This document shows, one piece after another, positions 43,020 through 53,860 of a DNA stretch of 64,000 bases. The position numbers and the translations under genes are program-made. Origin of the DNA: Xestospongia muta (lineage: Eukaryota > Porifera > Demospongiae > Haplosclerida > Petrosiidae); assembly GCA_963693285.1 (NCBI GenBank), contig OY848927.1:2606501-2670500 (forward strand), written 5' to 3'. The notes beneath the pieces were generated by a model that was given only the letters and a program-made list of their open reading frames with translations, was not told the DNA's origin and did no database searches. How positions within the stretch are numbered: position 1 is the first letter of the stretch; every line of letters starts with the position of its first letter.

Positions 43020-43290
43020 CCTTAACCCTGGCCAACAAAATGATAATGTAAAATGTGTTTGTTCATCCTGTGATGAGTCTGGACTGATGCTTCAGTGTGA
43101 AATATGCTCCAACTGGTCCTACTGTGAGTGTATCAAGGTTTCCCCAGCCATTACTGACAATCACCCTTACATATGTCTCTTTTGCATCAAGTGTTACTTC
43201 TCACTTGTCTCTAACCTAAGATCAGAGATTCACACCTCAAAGCTTGCATTATTTAGACTTCAGAAATATTGCTCTTGCAAGTCTCAACCC
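43020..43290 (+). pseudogene. PHD-like zinc finger fragment
   Basis: Reads VKCVCSSCDESGLMLQCEIC, then SNWSYCECIKVSPAITDNHP and YICLFC, a PHD-like Cys/His pattern. ORF1 proteins of some animal non-LTR retrotransposons begin this way, and a Pro/Ser/Thr-rich stretch follows here. No endonuclease or RT is nearby on this strand, so this may be a 5' fragment of such an element. A Ginger origin is less likely because the sequence differs from the Ginger PHD fingers. Confidence 0.5.
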
Positions 43291-44147
43291 TAGTCAGCTC
43301 TCTTTCTGTCTCTTCTTCCATCTCCAGTACTAGCCTCACTACTCTTCCATTATCACTACCTAATACCTCTTATTTCCAACCACCACCTTCTGCCATACTC
43401 ATCTCGCTTCATCATTCCTTTACTTCCTTGTAATTTTCCTTTGTTGCTTCTACATTCCCTCTACCTTTTGAATCCACTCCTCCTACTATTACTACCTTAC
43501 CCTCATCCACTGCCAGCATTGTATCACTCCCACTTAATCATTCAACTGCTACTTTTATTATTATCACTGCTGTCTCTACTATAACCACTCCCTTTTCCTT
43601 TGCTACCTCTCTACCTGAATCTTCACAACCTCCTTTTTAGTCAAAAGTCAATGGCCTCCATGAAATGTCCCCTCTTTCCTCTTCATACTTTCCATGCCAC
43701 AATCGCCCACCCTCCATTTCTTCCTATTCAATTAAATCATCAACCCATCACACCGTTACTCCTGCCTCTACCAAGTTTTCAGCCCACCTTACCAATATCT
43801 CACCCTCCCTCAAATCCCCTACCCAACTTACCTCTAATTTCTCTTGTATCACCATTTTCCTCCAAATCGCCAACCCAACCTACCCTGACCTCCTCTTTCT
43901 TCAAGTCTTCAACCCAACCTACGTTCTCCTCCACTTCCTCCAACTCTTCAATACAGTGTACCACTTCTTCTGCCTCCACCAACTCTCCCTGCCCTCTACC
44001 TCCTCCTTGTTACCTACACCTCATCGTCCTTCTCTTTACTCATCAGCTTGTCACTCTCCATTTCTCACTCTCCTTTTTCCCAATCATAAGCTTCTTCTAA
44101 ACCTTCTGTCAGCTTTGCTTGTCAACAAACATTCCACATGGTACTGA
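43291..44147. repeat. Pyrimidine-rich tract of about 830 bp
   Basis: The plus strand is overwhelmingly C and T with recurring TCTTCCAC, CCAACCTACC and CACCTCC words. Both forward frames are open over long spans simply because purine-containing stops are rare (for example 43600-44100), giving Pro/Ser/Thr-rich sequence. In one frame it may be the linker of the PHD-bearing ORF upstream. The strand asymmetry is the main feature. Confidence 0.75.
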
Positions 44148-44719
44148 TGATCCTAGTCATGAAACCAGATATGCCTTTTTGTATGGTCAGATGGCAAGAA
44201 GGCTAGGGTTACCACTAACTTTCACGAGAAGCCCTAATTTGTATGGCTGCCTAGAATGAAGTAAGATGGCTTATGAATTAGGACTTCATATCACAGGGGT
44301 GTGGTTAGTCCAATGTTAATCCAAATAAACGTGTCTGCACTCTAGACTAACCGATAAGGAGAGTATGTTTGGACGGATACTTCAATGGGCGTGGCTACCC
44401 ACCCACAAAATATTAATTTTTACGAATTTATTATTTTTGAAAACATTTTTCACTTTGGATTACAGTCTACAATTTTGACATATATAATTCTCAGTATCTG
44501 TATTAACGCAAGCTAAGTGGACCCATAACATACAGCCCAACACATTGAATCCATTCCACAGTTTCACATTGTAATTGGTCATCCATCATCTTTAAAACAA
44601 ATGCCACAAATTCCAACTAGCACAGAGCTCATTTTGTCTTTCATAATATTCTTCTCCTCTGTAGTGGGCTTTGCCCATCTACATACTTGTTTTCACTTCT
44701 TCTTTGTTGTATGATAACG
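44148..44719. other. Region with no recognisable gene
   Basis: A short frame at 44125-44270 (SHETRYAFLYGQMARRLGL) is unrecognised. The rest, including a GGGCGTGGCTACCCACCCAC stretch, shows nothing supportable. Confidence 0.35.
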
Positions 44720-45250
44720 GAATTGTTTTTAACTATTTGAATTTCGGGCTGGTCGCTTACGAATAATCAAAGGAGAAGGCTGGTATACATCAGCAGATTT
44801 GACAATGCTAAGTGGTGAGGTGAGATGCCAAATATCTTCTTGATCTGGTATTAACTTAGCTCCTTTATCTCTCATTTCCTTTGCAGCTTGACATCTCTTT
44901 AGAATTTCTGATATCCTGTAGGTTCGTTTACCAATTTCGTCTTTACATAGCCCCTGAAAAACTATACCTCGAGCAATCTTGAGCAGAGTGCAGAGAAGCC
45001 TGTCAATTCAATGATTTTGTTTGCCTTGGAAATACACAGATTTTAGCTTGCGATGAAAGGCTTCAACAAACATATTGGTGTTTACATGATCACTGTGATG
45101 TTTTTCAACGTGTTGTATATTGAGAATCATCCCTACAAGATAGAATCATCCCTACAAGATAGACCCTGCATACGAGCTGCACTCCGTTGAACAAATAAAG
45201 ATCTCGACTTCCTTTCTTCTTCTTTTTTCCATACCTCAAAGTCTTCCATA
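44720..45250 (-). pseudogene. Transposase-like C-terminal fragment (MULE-like)
   Basis: Minus strand reads SDHVNTNMFVEAFHRKLKSV, YFQGKQNH, RLLCTLLKIARGIVFQGL and RTYRISEILKRCQAAKEMRD. The NTNMFVEAFHRKLK block resembles the region after the catalytic Glu of MULE-type transposases, but the assignment is tentative. A 20-bp tandem duplication at about 45123-45162 (AATCATCCCTACAAGATAG) interrupts its upstream part. Confidence 0.5.
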
Positions 45251-45835
45251 TTTTCCTCAATTTTTTCTTTATGAAACTAGTTTAAATGATCAGTAAGTTG
45301 TTAAACCTAAACAGATAAACCTCATGTCATTGCATCTACAATATGTATACCAGCAATTAGGCCATTTTGATTTTAATAATATTCATTGATGATCTCACTG
45401 TATTATAATTTTTCTGGACATGTGTAAATAATTATACAATGTATATATTATGTCATACAATATATAAACATAATTATATTACATAATACTAATTTTAGGG
45501 CATCTGAACAGGCCTTTATCCAGTGAATTTTCTTTAGACTCTTCAGGATGCTTCTTTTTTGTATGTTTACTAAGCGAATTTCGACAAGAAAAGGTTAAGG
45601 AACAGAATGAGCATGATTTCCTTGTTGTTTGCTTTATTAAACTTGCCATTACATGAGATACTGATATTTTTAGCTCAAGATACGGATATTAGATTTTTGG
45701 TTGAGAAGTTTTTAATGAGATTCATTGGTAATGGCCACTTATGGAAATGTCAGCCTAACACTGTGTTTTACAGATGGCAAATGTACTCTCCCTATCCGCT
45801 AGTCACTCTAGATGACTGATAAAAACGGTTCAAGT
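45251..45835. other. Region with no firm assignment
   Basis: AT-rich. An open frame at 45607-45819 (LPLHEILIFLAQDTDIRFLV) shows no known motif; it lies just before gag-like sequence and could be gag remnant. Confidence 0.3.
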
Positions 45836-46087
45836 TTACTATGAGATTTCAGCCAAATTAAAGACCCAAAAAAGACTCTGCAGGTGTGGTGGCATTGGTC
45901 ACCTGATGCACGATTGCAGGAAGCCAAAAGATGGGAATGCAGGGAAATTGGTTACTCAAAAACCCTCTGGTATGACCAAAGCCAGACCACCATCAGATGG
46001 TTCAATGAATCCAATAGATTTTCTATTATCATCAGACTCTGTTGATATGGTCAGGTGGATGTTCGTGGAGCTCCGGCTAGTTGTATT
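45836..46087 (+). pseudogene. Ty3/gypsy nucleocapsid and protease fragment
   Basis: LCRCGGIGHLMHDCRKPK is a CCHC knuckle lacking its first Cys in the correct position. It is followed by a Lys/Pro linker and then VDVRGAPASCIID, which leads into a retropepsin active site that is cut off exactly at the Asp by foreign sequence from 46088. The likely continuation is the RT at 50.6 kb, on the far side of a Ginger insertion. Confidence 0.5.
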
Positions 46088-46421
46088 ATTGACAGCTCCA
46101 CCAGTGTCACTTTGTCTCTTGATGCTGGTACATGAACTCCTGTGGCATCAGAGGTTCATTTAAGAGCTCCTTTAATCTCTTGACGCCTGCTGACTTCCTC
46201 GAAATAGTCATGACATTCGCAACAACCTCCTTTGTTTGTGATTTCAGTCTTTTTCTCTTTGCATTTTAACCTACACAAAAGAAAATGTTGTCTGTTCGCA
46301 TGACATTCACGTGAACTAACAATGAATAATATTAAATGTGCTTCAGTGCTAATTGCATATGATTAGGTGAGGATATACCTCACCTTACATTCCAAGTATA
46401 CAACACCTTTTTTAATGAAGA
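46088..46421 (-). pseudogene. Tc1/mariner-like 5' end fragment
   Basis: This stretch aligns in direct orientation with 59068-59345, which is the start of the Tc1/mariner-like transposase at 57830-59215. Shared words include CTCCTGTGGCATCAGAGG, AATATTAAATGTRCTTCAG and ACCTCACCTTA. It is a truncated copy inserted in the gypsy protease. The Ginger at 46426 is inserted at its end. Confidence 0.6.
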
Positions 46422-46560
46422 GACCTGTCACAAAAAATTTGGTACGGGTGCAAAATTTGGTCCTAGGTCTAAATTTTGCAACGAAAAGACTGCAAAATTA
46501 ATTCCACCTTGCAATATTTGGACCCAAGGTTGTCAGACTATAATAATTTGGCAAAGAGGA

Positions 46561-48640
46561 GTGAAATTCAACACATACAAGTCATTTTGTCACCTCTTAG
46601 GCTGTGTGTACTTAAATGATAGCTTTAGTCACCTGGAGAAGTTTTCAATGTCACAGCAAAGAGAAGATGGGAACCTGACTGAGGAGGCAATAAACTACAT
46701 AGAAAATGGAACTTATACCTCAGATTGTCCTGCTAACAGGAAGAGAAGCATTAGAAAAAAGGCTGCAAACTAGCATTGAGAGAAGGAGAAGTGTACTATG
46801 AGAAGAAGCCAGGACAAGTTTGTATTCTTTTCAATTCTTTTTTACTGTCTTACAATAATTTATAATAATGTTTCTGTTTTCAGTGGGTGAGGTATGTACG
46901 ATAAGACAGAAAAATTACGAATTGTGCATTGTTGCCATGCTGACCCAACATCAGGACATCTTGGTGAAAAAAAGACCTAAATAGAGTTATTGAGAGATTT
47001 AAATGGAATGGAGTCATGAAAGATGTGAAGCAAGTTGTAAGTGATATGTTTTTTTTATTATAAGCTGTACTGTGACTTACTGTAGATCTCAGCATGTGAT
47101 GAGTGTCAAAGAATGAGAGGCAAGTTGACAACTATGAAACCAGAGCTACACCTTATACCTGTTCATTCCCCCTGGTACCACATTGGAATTGACTTTATTG
47201 GACCATTGTCACCTGTTTCTCAATCAGGAAATCAATATATTTTAACGATTAGTGATTATTTCACAAAATGGGTGGCAGCAGCTGCTTTACCAAGAAAAGT
47301 GGCTGTGGGAGTGGCTTATGAGTTGTTGAAAGTATGACAGATCAATATTTTTAACAGTGGTAATCATTCATTCCTTTACTAGCTTTTTATGACAATGGGT
47401 CTCCCAAGAATTATAACATCTGATCAGGGGAGAGAGTTTAGAAATGTTTTAAATGGAGAATTAATGAGATAACTTAACATCAAACATCACTTAACCACTC
47501 CATATCACCCACAGGTCAGAATTCATATTTAAGTTAACTAAAGTAAGTAATATATTGCATTTTTTGTACTTTGGCTAATGTTTTTGATGAACGATTCAAC
47601 CAAACTCTACAGAGAGAATGCTCATTAAGTTTTGCCATAATAACAAAAGTACCTGGGATGAATATCTAGATAGCTGTATTTTTGCCTATAACACATCCAG
47701 GTATCTGACATCCAGAGTCAATAACAAACTGTTTTGCTATTGACTGCTTTCTCTCTATACAGGCATGAATCTTCACTGAATTTGCCATTCGAAGTAATGT
47801 TTGGTTGTAAACCTGTTTTGCCTATAGATATAAATGAAAAACTGACCAAACCAGATATATCAAATTAAGACAAGCAGTGTAACATGGAAGAAGCTGTTAG
47901 TAAGCTTACAGTGGAACGATTAGGTGTCTTTAAGGAAGTCAAGAAAAATATTGGTAAAGCCCAGAATAAGCAAAAAAGGATTTACAACCAAAAACATGCC
48001 ATTCCTATCATATTTGAGGTATGCAATTTGTGTATGCAAACAGTAGACTGTCTTTACTATTATTAGGTTGGTGCAAATGTACTGATGAAAGACTGCAGAA
48101 GAAAAAAGAGGAAGAGAGGGAAGCTAGATTATAAGTCGAAAGGACCTTATAAAATAACAGATTGTCTTGGAAAAGGTTTCTATAGGCTAAAATTTGCAGG
48201 TAATAAAGATTGCCATGTTTGAAGTAATTGACTTTTTGTATTAGGTCAGGACAATGTCATTGTTAAGAGAGTGAATGGAGCTCATCTAAAATGCCAGTTG
48301 ATGGTTCATCATCGAGTCTTTCTAACACAATTCCATCAAATCCATTACACATATCTTCAATTTGCTCACTTCAATTACCCCAACAAACTCAAACTCATCA
48401 CCATATTTACCTCAAACACCTCCAATAAATTCATCTTTGTCAGCACCTTCCTCACCACAATTATCTCCAAATTATCCATCTTCTCCACCTTACTTACCAC
48501 AAAACACATCAAATTTGTCATCATTCTCTGCTTCCACCATCCCCATCCCCACCACCTTTGCTGATTTAGAATTGGTTTGTAGTACACCTGACAAGTGTGG
48601 AAGTAATAATACGTTGCCAGTTAATCCACTTACTCCAATT
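46561..48640 (+). pseudogene. Ginger integrase with GPY module and Ser/Pro linker
   Basis: Exons separated by short introns. The lead-in is NRKRSIRKKAAN (46733). H2C2 finger: CHADPTSGHLGEKKT (46931) and CDECQRMRG (47098). Core: WYHIGIDFIGPLSPVSQSGN (first Asp), YFTKWVAAAALPRKVAVG, GLPRIITSDQGREFRNVLNG (second Asp), then ANVFDERFNQTLQ (Glu). GPY module: RGKLDYKSKGPYKITDCLGK and VIVKRVNGAHLKCQL (48090-48300). A Ser/Pro-rich linker fills 48362-48643. Frame changes and stops occur within the core (for example after RNVLNGELMR), so it is inactive or partly mis-assembled. Confidence 0.85.
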
Positions 48641-48667
48641 TAAGAAGTACATATAGAAGATGAAGAT

Positions 48668-49545
48668 GTGTCACCATTTCAGAAAAAGAAAGACAAGAGG
48701 ATTCCTCTAACTCCTGCCAAGAAAGGGAAAGAGAATAAAATAGACAATTCACAGCAGACTGATAAACAAGACAGTAAACGAAGATATGGTAAAAGAGGTT
48801 TATCATTAGCTTTAATGAAGGATGCTAAAAGGAGGAAACAACAGCAATGCACTTGGAAGACAGCCCTTAATTCTGAAGGTATGTATATGTTAAACGCTCC
48901 ACTTCCCTACTTATCTCTTTTCCAATAGAATGTGTGGACCAAACAATCCAGAAAAATGTCCCAACCATATATTGGATACAAGAATTAACATTGTTTCCAT
49001 CAGACAGAAAATTATCGATCAATGGTAGGTGGTTGAGTGACGCAGTCATCACTGCTGGACAGAAACTTCTGAAGGATTCCTATCCACACATTGGTGGACT
49101 TCAACCAACTATATTGGGCATGACATTAGCGTTTGAAGTGCAGAGGATATTGGGCATGACATTAGTGTTTGAAGTGCAGAGGGGAGAATTTGTACAAGTA
49201 CTTCACATCAATGACAATCACTGGATAACTGCCAGTAATATTGGCTGTCCTGTTGCAACTATTGATCTGATTGACTCTATGCAATGTACTAAACTATCAT
49301 TTAGAACCAAGGCACAGATTGCAGCATTGCTGTTCACAGACCAACCTGAAATAACTGTACGTTTTCAACCTGTTCAACTGCAACATGGCACAAATGATTG
49401 TGGGGTTTTTTCGCTTGCTTTTGCCACATCTCTTTGTGGCGGGCAAACCCCAACACAAATAACCTATATTCAACATCAATTAAGGGACCACCTTTGTCAC
49501 TGTCTTGAAAATAAAACAATTAGCCCATTCCCCTGCCAGGGGTGA
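48668..49545 (+). CDS. Ginger Ulp1-like (C48) protease region
   Basis: A Lys/Arg-rich segment (PFQKKKDKRIPLTPAKKGK) leads, after an intron ending TCTTTTCCAATAG (48928), to the protease frame. It begins QKNVPTIYWIQELTLFPSDR, followed by LSDAVITAGQKLLKDSYPHI and GGLQPTIL. The triad is complete: NDNHWITASNIG (His), ATIDLIDSMQ (Asp) and LQHGTNDCGVFSLAFATSLC (Cys). It ends CLENKTISPFPCQG. A 36-bp in-frame duplication at 49111-49182 repeats ILGMTLAFEVQR with one change. The frame from 48934 to 49545 is open throughout, the best preserved protease in the window. Confidence 0.87.
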
Positions 49546-49573
49546 AAAAAGAAAGTAAAACAATGTTACTGAC

Positions 49574-49744
49574 ATGAAATTTGGAGTATACTGCAAATGT
49601 CGTCAACCAGAAGAAGGTAGAATGATTGAGTGCGAAGACTGCAAAGAGTGGTATCATGAAGATTGTGTTGAAGTCCCAAATGCCATTTGGCAGACCAAGA
49701 GGCACACATCATGGATATGTGACAATTGTGTAAAAAACTCTTAA
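49574..49744 (+). CDS. PHD finger, Ginger C-terminal module
   Basis: A complete 56-codon frame from ATG 49574: YCKCRQPEEGRMIECEDCKE, WYHEDCVEVPNAIW, then SWICDNCVKNS and TAA. The Cys4-His-Cys3 spacing is that of a PHD finger, which typically reads histone H3 tails. It is 29 bp after the Ulp1 stop in a different frame, so it would be joined by splicing or be a separate product. The homologous finger is present, though damaged, at 54229-54400 and 24720-24850. Confidence 0.85.
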   Translation: MKFGVYCKCRQPEEGRMIECEDCKEWYHEDCVEVPNAIWQTKRHTSWICDNCVKNS

Positions 49745-50023
49745 TTTATTGTAGCATTACCTATATAATTATACTGTCTTTATCTAGATCAAATGCTAAA
49801 TCTTATTATAATCAAATAAAATTGGACCTATATAGGACCGAATTATGCTGCTGAAAGTGGACTTAGGACCAAATTTTGCTGCCAAATGTGGACCTATCTC
49901 TAGGAACAAATTTTGCAGTATAGGTCCAAATTAGGTAGCAAGATTTGGTCTTAGTCCAATTTTTCATGCAAAAAATGGACCTAGGTCCAATTTCAACTAG
50001 GTATGAACTTGCCATGACAGACC

Positions 50024-50214
50024 AACTGAACTCGGACAGAGTATAGAATGAAAGACTCTAATCTCATAAGGATAAAGAGGGAAAGAGTACTAGGGTATCA
50101 TTGGTAAGACTTAGATTAGTACAATCTGTTTGACTTCCTCCATGACATACTGCTGCGGTCACAGTGCAACTGTAACTACCAGAGAATACTAAAGGTACTT
50201 ATTTCATAGAGTCT
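50024..50214. other. Short stretch without a recognised feature
   Basis: Resumes after the Ginger insertion and precedes the gypsy pol segment. Presumed decayed gypsy or Tc1/mariner-like end. Confidence 0.3.
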
Positions 50215-51055
50215 GTGTCCACTTCTGGAAAAGAGGTGAGTGATTCTCTTCTCACTTGCACAGAACCTGGGCTATCTAGCCTTGTGGTCACAAATGTTAC
50301 TGGTTCACACAGAAACTGGAGAGTGGTACTGAGGTTGGTGTTTGCCTCTGTTAACCAGGAAGCATTAGTGAAAGATGTTTATTTATGTCACCAGCAATTA
50401 TTTACTAGAATGTTGAATGGAGAGTTTGATACACAATTTGAATAGGTATCCATGGAAGATGTACCAGAGAATGTAGCTTGGAGAAAGGAAAAATTACCTT
50501 ACTTGCTACATTGGCATAAATGGTCTGAAGGCCAAGAACAACTACAAGAGATGTTGCTAAGTTTACATCAACTATTCAGCCTTGAGAATGGTGAAAGAGG
50601 AGAGACAACTGACAATTGACACTGGACGGCTGTTTCTGTGAAACAGTCAGCTTGAAAGATCTCTTTTGTAGTGCACAGAGAGATAGCACAGCAGATTAAA
50701 TCTGTGCAAGACAGTGGTGTCATACAACTTTCATCTAGTCTTTGGGCAAGTCTAGTTGTCCTAGTTAAAAAAAGTTGATTCTCTTAGAATCTGTATAGAC
50801 TATAGAGGTTTAAATGCTGTTATGAAACCAGATGTATTTCCTTTCCTAAAAATCAATGATCCCTTGGATCTGTTAGGGAAATCAAGGTTCTTTTTAACCC
50901 TTGACCTTGCCTCACGATACTTGCATAACAGTTAATACAGAAAGATCTCCATGGACTCAACCCTGAAGAAGGTCCTTATTTTGTTGCTGCCTATATTGAT
51001 GACATTTTATCAGAAATTCTAGACCATATGACTGATGTACAGTTCGTACTAGAAT
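50215..51055 (+). pseudogene. Ty3/gypsy RT, N-terminal part (split by ISL2EU insertion)
   Basis: The region before RT reads SLLTCTEPGLSSLVVTNVTG. RT then begins VHREIAQQIKSVQDSGVIQL, LWASLVVLVKK, LRICIDYRGLNAVMKPDVFP and FFLTLDLASRYL (motif A). After an internal deletion comes PYFVAAYIDDILSEILDHMT (motif C). The middle of the palm is missing. The frame is cut by the TIR element starting at 51061 and resumes at 52970. Confidence 0.75.
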
Positions 51056-51060
51056 GAATA

Positions 51061-51128
51061 GGGCTTATGCATTACTAGGATTCGAATTATTAGAAATTTC
51101 GGTCAAAGGGACAGCGCGTTAATTGGAA
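51061..51128 (+). repeat. ISL2EU left TIR
   Basis: 68 bp, no mismatch seen to the reverse complement of 52899-52966; includes TTCGGTCAAAGGGACAGCGC. Confidence 0.93.
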
Positions 51129-51347
51129 TGCACTTACCACCAAGTCCAGCTACAACTTTACGTTACAAGATTAATGACCAAGTTGTGTGACTTTTGTGTG
51201 TATTCATCAAAAGGTGTTGTTGTAGAACGTATATTTCCTGACAAACATTGGCAAGAAGAATACATTCCAAAGTTGGATGAGTATTTTTTTGATCATATTT
51301 TACCAGAGTTGATTGAGCCTCGATGTAAACCTAGCTATTATTTATGA
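51123..51347 (+). pseudogene. YqaJ-type exonuclease-like C-terminal remnant
   Basis: From about 51190 the frame reads CVYSSKGVVVERIFPDKHWQ, EEYIPKLDEYFFDHILPELI and ends PRCKPSYYL. This resembles the C-terminal helices of YqaJ recombinase-exonucleases that accompany ISL2EU transposases. The catalytic region is deleted, as the left TIR directly precedes this piece. Identity rests partly on context. Confidence 0.55.
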
Positions 51348-51500
51348 TTACTGCATCTTTGGATCACTTATACTTTACAATCACTTTTTGTTTACATTAT
51401 GTTTTATATGCCCTTAAATCAGTGATAGTATTTGTTAGTACAATAAAATTTTTAATATCAAACTGAATTACAATTTAAACTATTGGTGGTTGAAAATTAC

Positions 51501-52882
51501 TTAAAACACAACATACAAAAAAAAAATCCTATCAGTGATATCAGTCAATAATACTGGAATACTCTTGTCAAAAATATGGAAATTCTTTATTCTTTCCATG
51601 GCATGTTCCACATGGATTCTCAAAGATGCTATGTGTCGAGTAACCATAACTTCTTTCTCTGAAAGTTGTGTTTTCCCTTTAAGGTATGTTGGAATGTTGA
51701 GACATACACCTCTCAAGATAAGATCTTACTCTATATCAAACCCTCGATCTGCCATTGCTGAATCTCCACTTTTTAACATATCTAAAATACCACTCTGTCT
51801 AGTCAATGCCTTATCTGATATGCTTCCCGGAAACAAAGATGAGACAAAAGTGATTGTGCCATCAGGAGAGATTCCTATGAGAGCTTTGAAGGTGTTATCA
51901 TTCTTGTAATTTAAGAAAGTCATTTGTCGTAGCTCTGGTAGGTGAGGTTGCTCTATGTATATTTCTGTAGCATCTATTATCACTCGTGTTGTTGGGTACC
52001 GTTCTTTAAAGTGTTTTGGCATGTTCACTCTTACTATTTCTCTTGCAGGCCACAATGGAATTTCCTTCAGCTTCAAGTAAAGAAAGTTTATCCAGGTGCA
52101 GGTAATTCTACTAACTGTAGACTGAGATATATTGAAACGGTATGCAAGATCTTGCTCCATCAATCTCAGGCAAAGATTGACTAAAGTCAGGAACAACTCT
52201 TCAGTGGGAGGCAAACATCTTGGCCAGCAATGTTTACTTTTTTCTCCAGTTTGAGAACAACTTTCTTCTTGCTTTTTTGAGTAAATCAAGTTACTAGCTG
52301 CTGGTTCAAGAAAGACAAAGAAAGGTTTAAAATAAGAATATGAACTGAATCCAGTATAGAAGGCTATCTTAGCATCATCATCTTTTATTGAGGACAACCG
52401 AAACAACTGTTGATTTTATTTCACATCTAGATCGTCAATCTTCATTTCTAATTCAACAACCCTTTCTTTCATTTTTGACAGCTCACAAGCTAATTCATGT
52501 TCACTCTTATCTGTCTGAGAAGAGGCCTCTTTCATGTTTTCACAAGTTTCTTCCAACTCATTGCCATCTCCCACTGGTACCGACTCATCCAACAGTGGCA
52601 CAATACAATCTTTTAGTTTCCTCCTACCTTTCTCTCCACTCTGAGTCATTGAAGTAGTGGGTAGAAGTAGGGAAGGGACCTCACCGGGGTAAAGTTGTCT
52701 GTCATGTGCATTTACAAAGTGTTCGCTACAAATTTTAGTGTTGCTGTTCAGCAGGAGGTTTTTCCACCGAATACGTGAACCCATTGTTTCAGTAGTTTCT
52801 TGTCTTTTAGAGGAAGTCCGAAGTATGAAAGATGGGACTCTTTATCTGACCTATTCCCTGGCACACAGCAGAAACGTACCAT
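51501..52882 (-). pseudogene. THAP-domain DDE_Tnp_4 transposase
   Basis: Start ATG at 52882 (MVRFCCVPGNRSDKESHLSY). THAP zinc finger: FCCVPGN, LLKQWVHVF, then after a frameshift near 52785 NTKICSEHFVNAHDRQLYPG and VPSLLLP. A Glu-rich coiled coil follows (ELSKMKERVVELEMKIDD), then an in-frame TAA at about 52416. The catalytic domain has WPRCLPPTEELFLTLVNLCL and FNISQSTVSRITCTWINFLY (helix-turn-helix), TTRVIIDATEIYIEQPHLPE (first Asp), LVGISPDGTITFVSSLFPGS-like block with ISDKALTR (second Asp) and GDSAMADRGFDIE. After a second in-frame TAA at 51723 it continues LNIPTYLKGKTQLSEKEV and LRIHVEHAMERIKNF (Glu). Only one frameshift and two stops separate it from an open gene. Confidence 0.88.
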
Positions 52883-52898
52883 TCTATACAATATTGCT

Positions 52899-52966
52899 TT
52901 CCAATTAACGCGCTGTCCCTTTGACCGAAATTTCTAATAATTCGAATCCTAGTAATGCATAAGCCC
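52899..52966 (-). repeat. ISL2EU right TIR
   Basis: Inverted identical copy of the left TIR. Confidence 0.93.
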
Positions 52967-52969
52967 TAA

Positions 52970-53860
52970 TAGCCTGGTTTGAAATTTAAAAGTCAGCAAT
53001 TGAGTTTTCTTATGACAAGAACTGGAGTATCTAGGATACAGCTTAACATTTGATGTTATAAAACCAACACAGACACGTAAAGCTGTTAAATCATTTTCTG
53101 TTCCCAGGAGTGTGAAAGTAGTTAGAGAATTCCTCGGACTTGCATCTTATTATCAATATTTTATTACTTAATTTGCTCATACAGCTTATCCTCTTCACTC
53201 TTTGACAAAGAGGTCTGTTTAATTTTAGTGGAACACCCAAGTGTTGAGTGTCGTTTGAGACTCTGAAGAACAGATTAGCACAAGCACCTTTATTGGGCTA
53301 TCCAGATTTCTCCAAAGATTTTGTACTGGGATAGATGCTTGCATCTTTGGCTTGGAAGCTATTTTGTCATAGGAAGGAGATAATGATAAGTTACATCCTG
53401 TTGCCTATGTGAGTAAAGCACTGTCTCTACCATAGACAAATTATCCCATCACAGAGTTAGAGACTCTCGGTTGTTTGGGCTGTGGGACATTTCACTGTTT
53501 TATATATGGACATGAGGTTACAGTATACACTGATCACTCTGCAGTGAAGGCTGTTCTGAGCAACCCTAATTCCAACTGCAAACATGCAAGGTGATGGAGT
53601 AAGATTTACCACCATGGAATCAAAGGGTTATCATCGAATATCGTGCTGGACAAGAAAATACCAATGGTGACTCATTGTCTAGATGGTCACACCTGTCATG
53701 TTCCAGTGAAAACTCTAATGATCTAGAAGTTCAGATGGCTGTGATTCAGAGTGCTGAGAGCACTATTATACATTGTCCAAGTTGACTTGAGCTACCCAGA
53801 CATGTCAATATCTTTGCTATTTTAAGTGCTATTTGCATGGAACTTGTACCAGTCAATTTA
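52970..53860 (+). pseudogene. Ty3/gypsy RT thumb and RNase H (continuation)
   Basis: Continues the pol of 50215-51055 after the ISL2EU insertion. It reads SVPRSVKVVREFLGLASYYQ, SRFLQRFCTGIDACIFGLEA and LHPVAYVSKALSLP, then ELETLGCLGCGTFHCFIYGH and VTVYTDHSAVKAVLSNPNSN (RNase H TDHSAVK). Many stops and frame changes. The downstream integrase is at 59.3 and 61.4 kb. Confidence 0.75.

Larger units (their letters stand above)
46426..50019 (+). mobile_element. Ginger DNA transposon (integrase-Ulp1-PHD), duplication GACC
   Basis: The element is 3,594 bp, starts TGTCACAAAAAATTTGG and ends CTTGCCATGACA, and is flanked by GACC on both sides (46422-46425, 50020-50023). Both ends are rich in repeats of the type AAATTTGGTCCTAGGTC, many in the right end (49820-50000). 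Published Ginger1 elements have TGT-starting TIRs, a gypsy-like integrase with GPY motif and a C-terminal Ulp1 or OTU protease; this copy has all but adds a PHD finger. Confidence 0.87.
51061..52966. mobile_element. ISL2EU/IS4EU-type THAP transposon
   Basis: The 68-bp TIRs at 51061-51128 and 52899-52966 read as exact reverse complements, starting GGGCTTATGCATTACTAGGA. TA adjoins both ends, either as target duplication or last TIR bases. Inside are a THAP-DDE transposase (-) and the end of a second gene (+), convergent. Published ISL2EU elements encode a transposase plus a YqaJ-type exonuclease. At 1.9 kb this copy has lost most of the second gene. It is inserted in the gypsy RT. Confidence 0.85.

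Noticed and set aside
43600..44147. Two overlapping long plus-strand frames rich in Pro, Ser and Thr
   Set aside because: Both are open at once because the strand lacks purines and therefore stop codons; composition explains them without coding.
45906..46163. Complete retropepsin after the zinc knuckle
   Set aside because: Sequence after about 46088 matches the Tc1/mariner-like copy at 59.1 kb, so the apparent active site IIDSSTSV is a junction, not a full protease.
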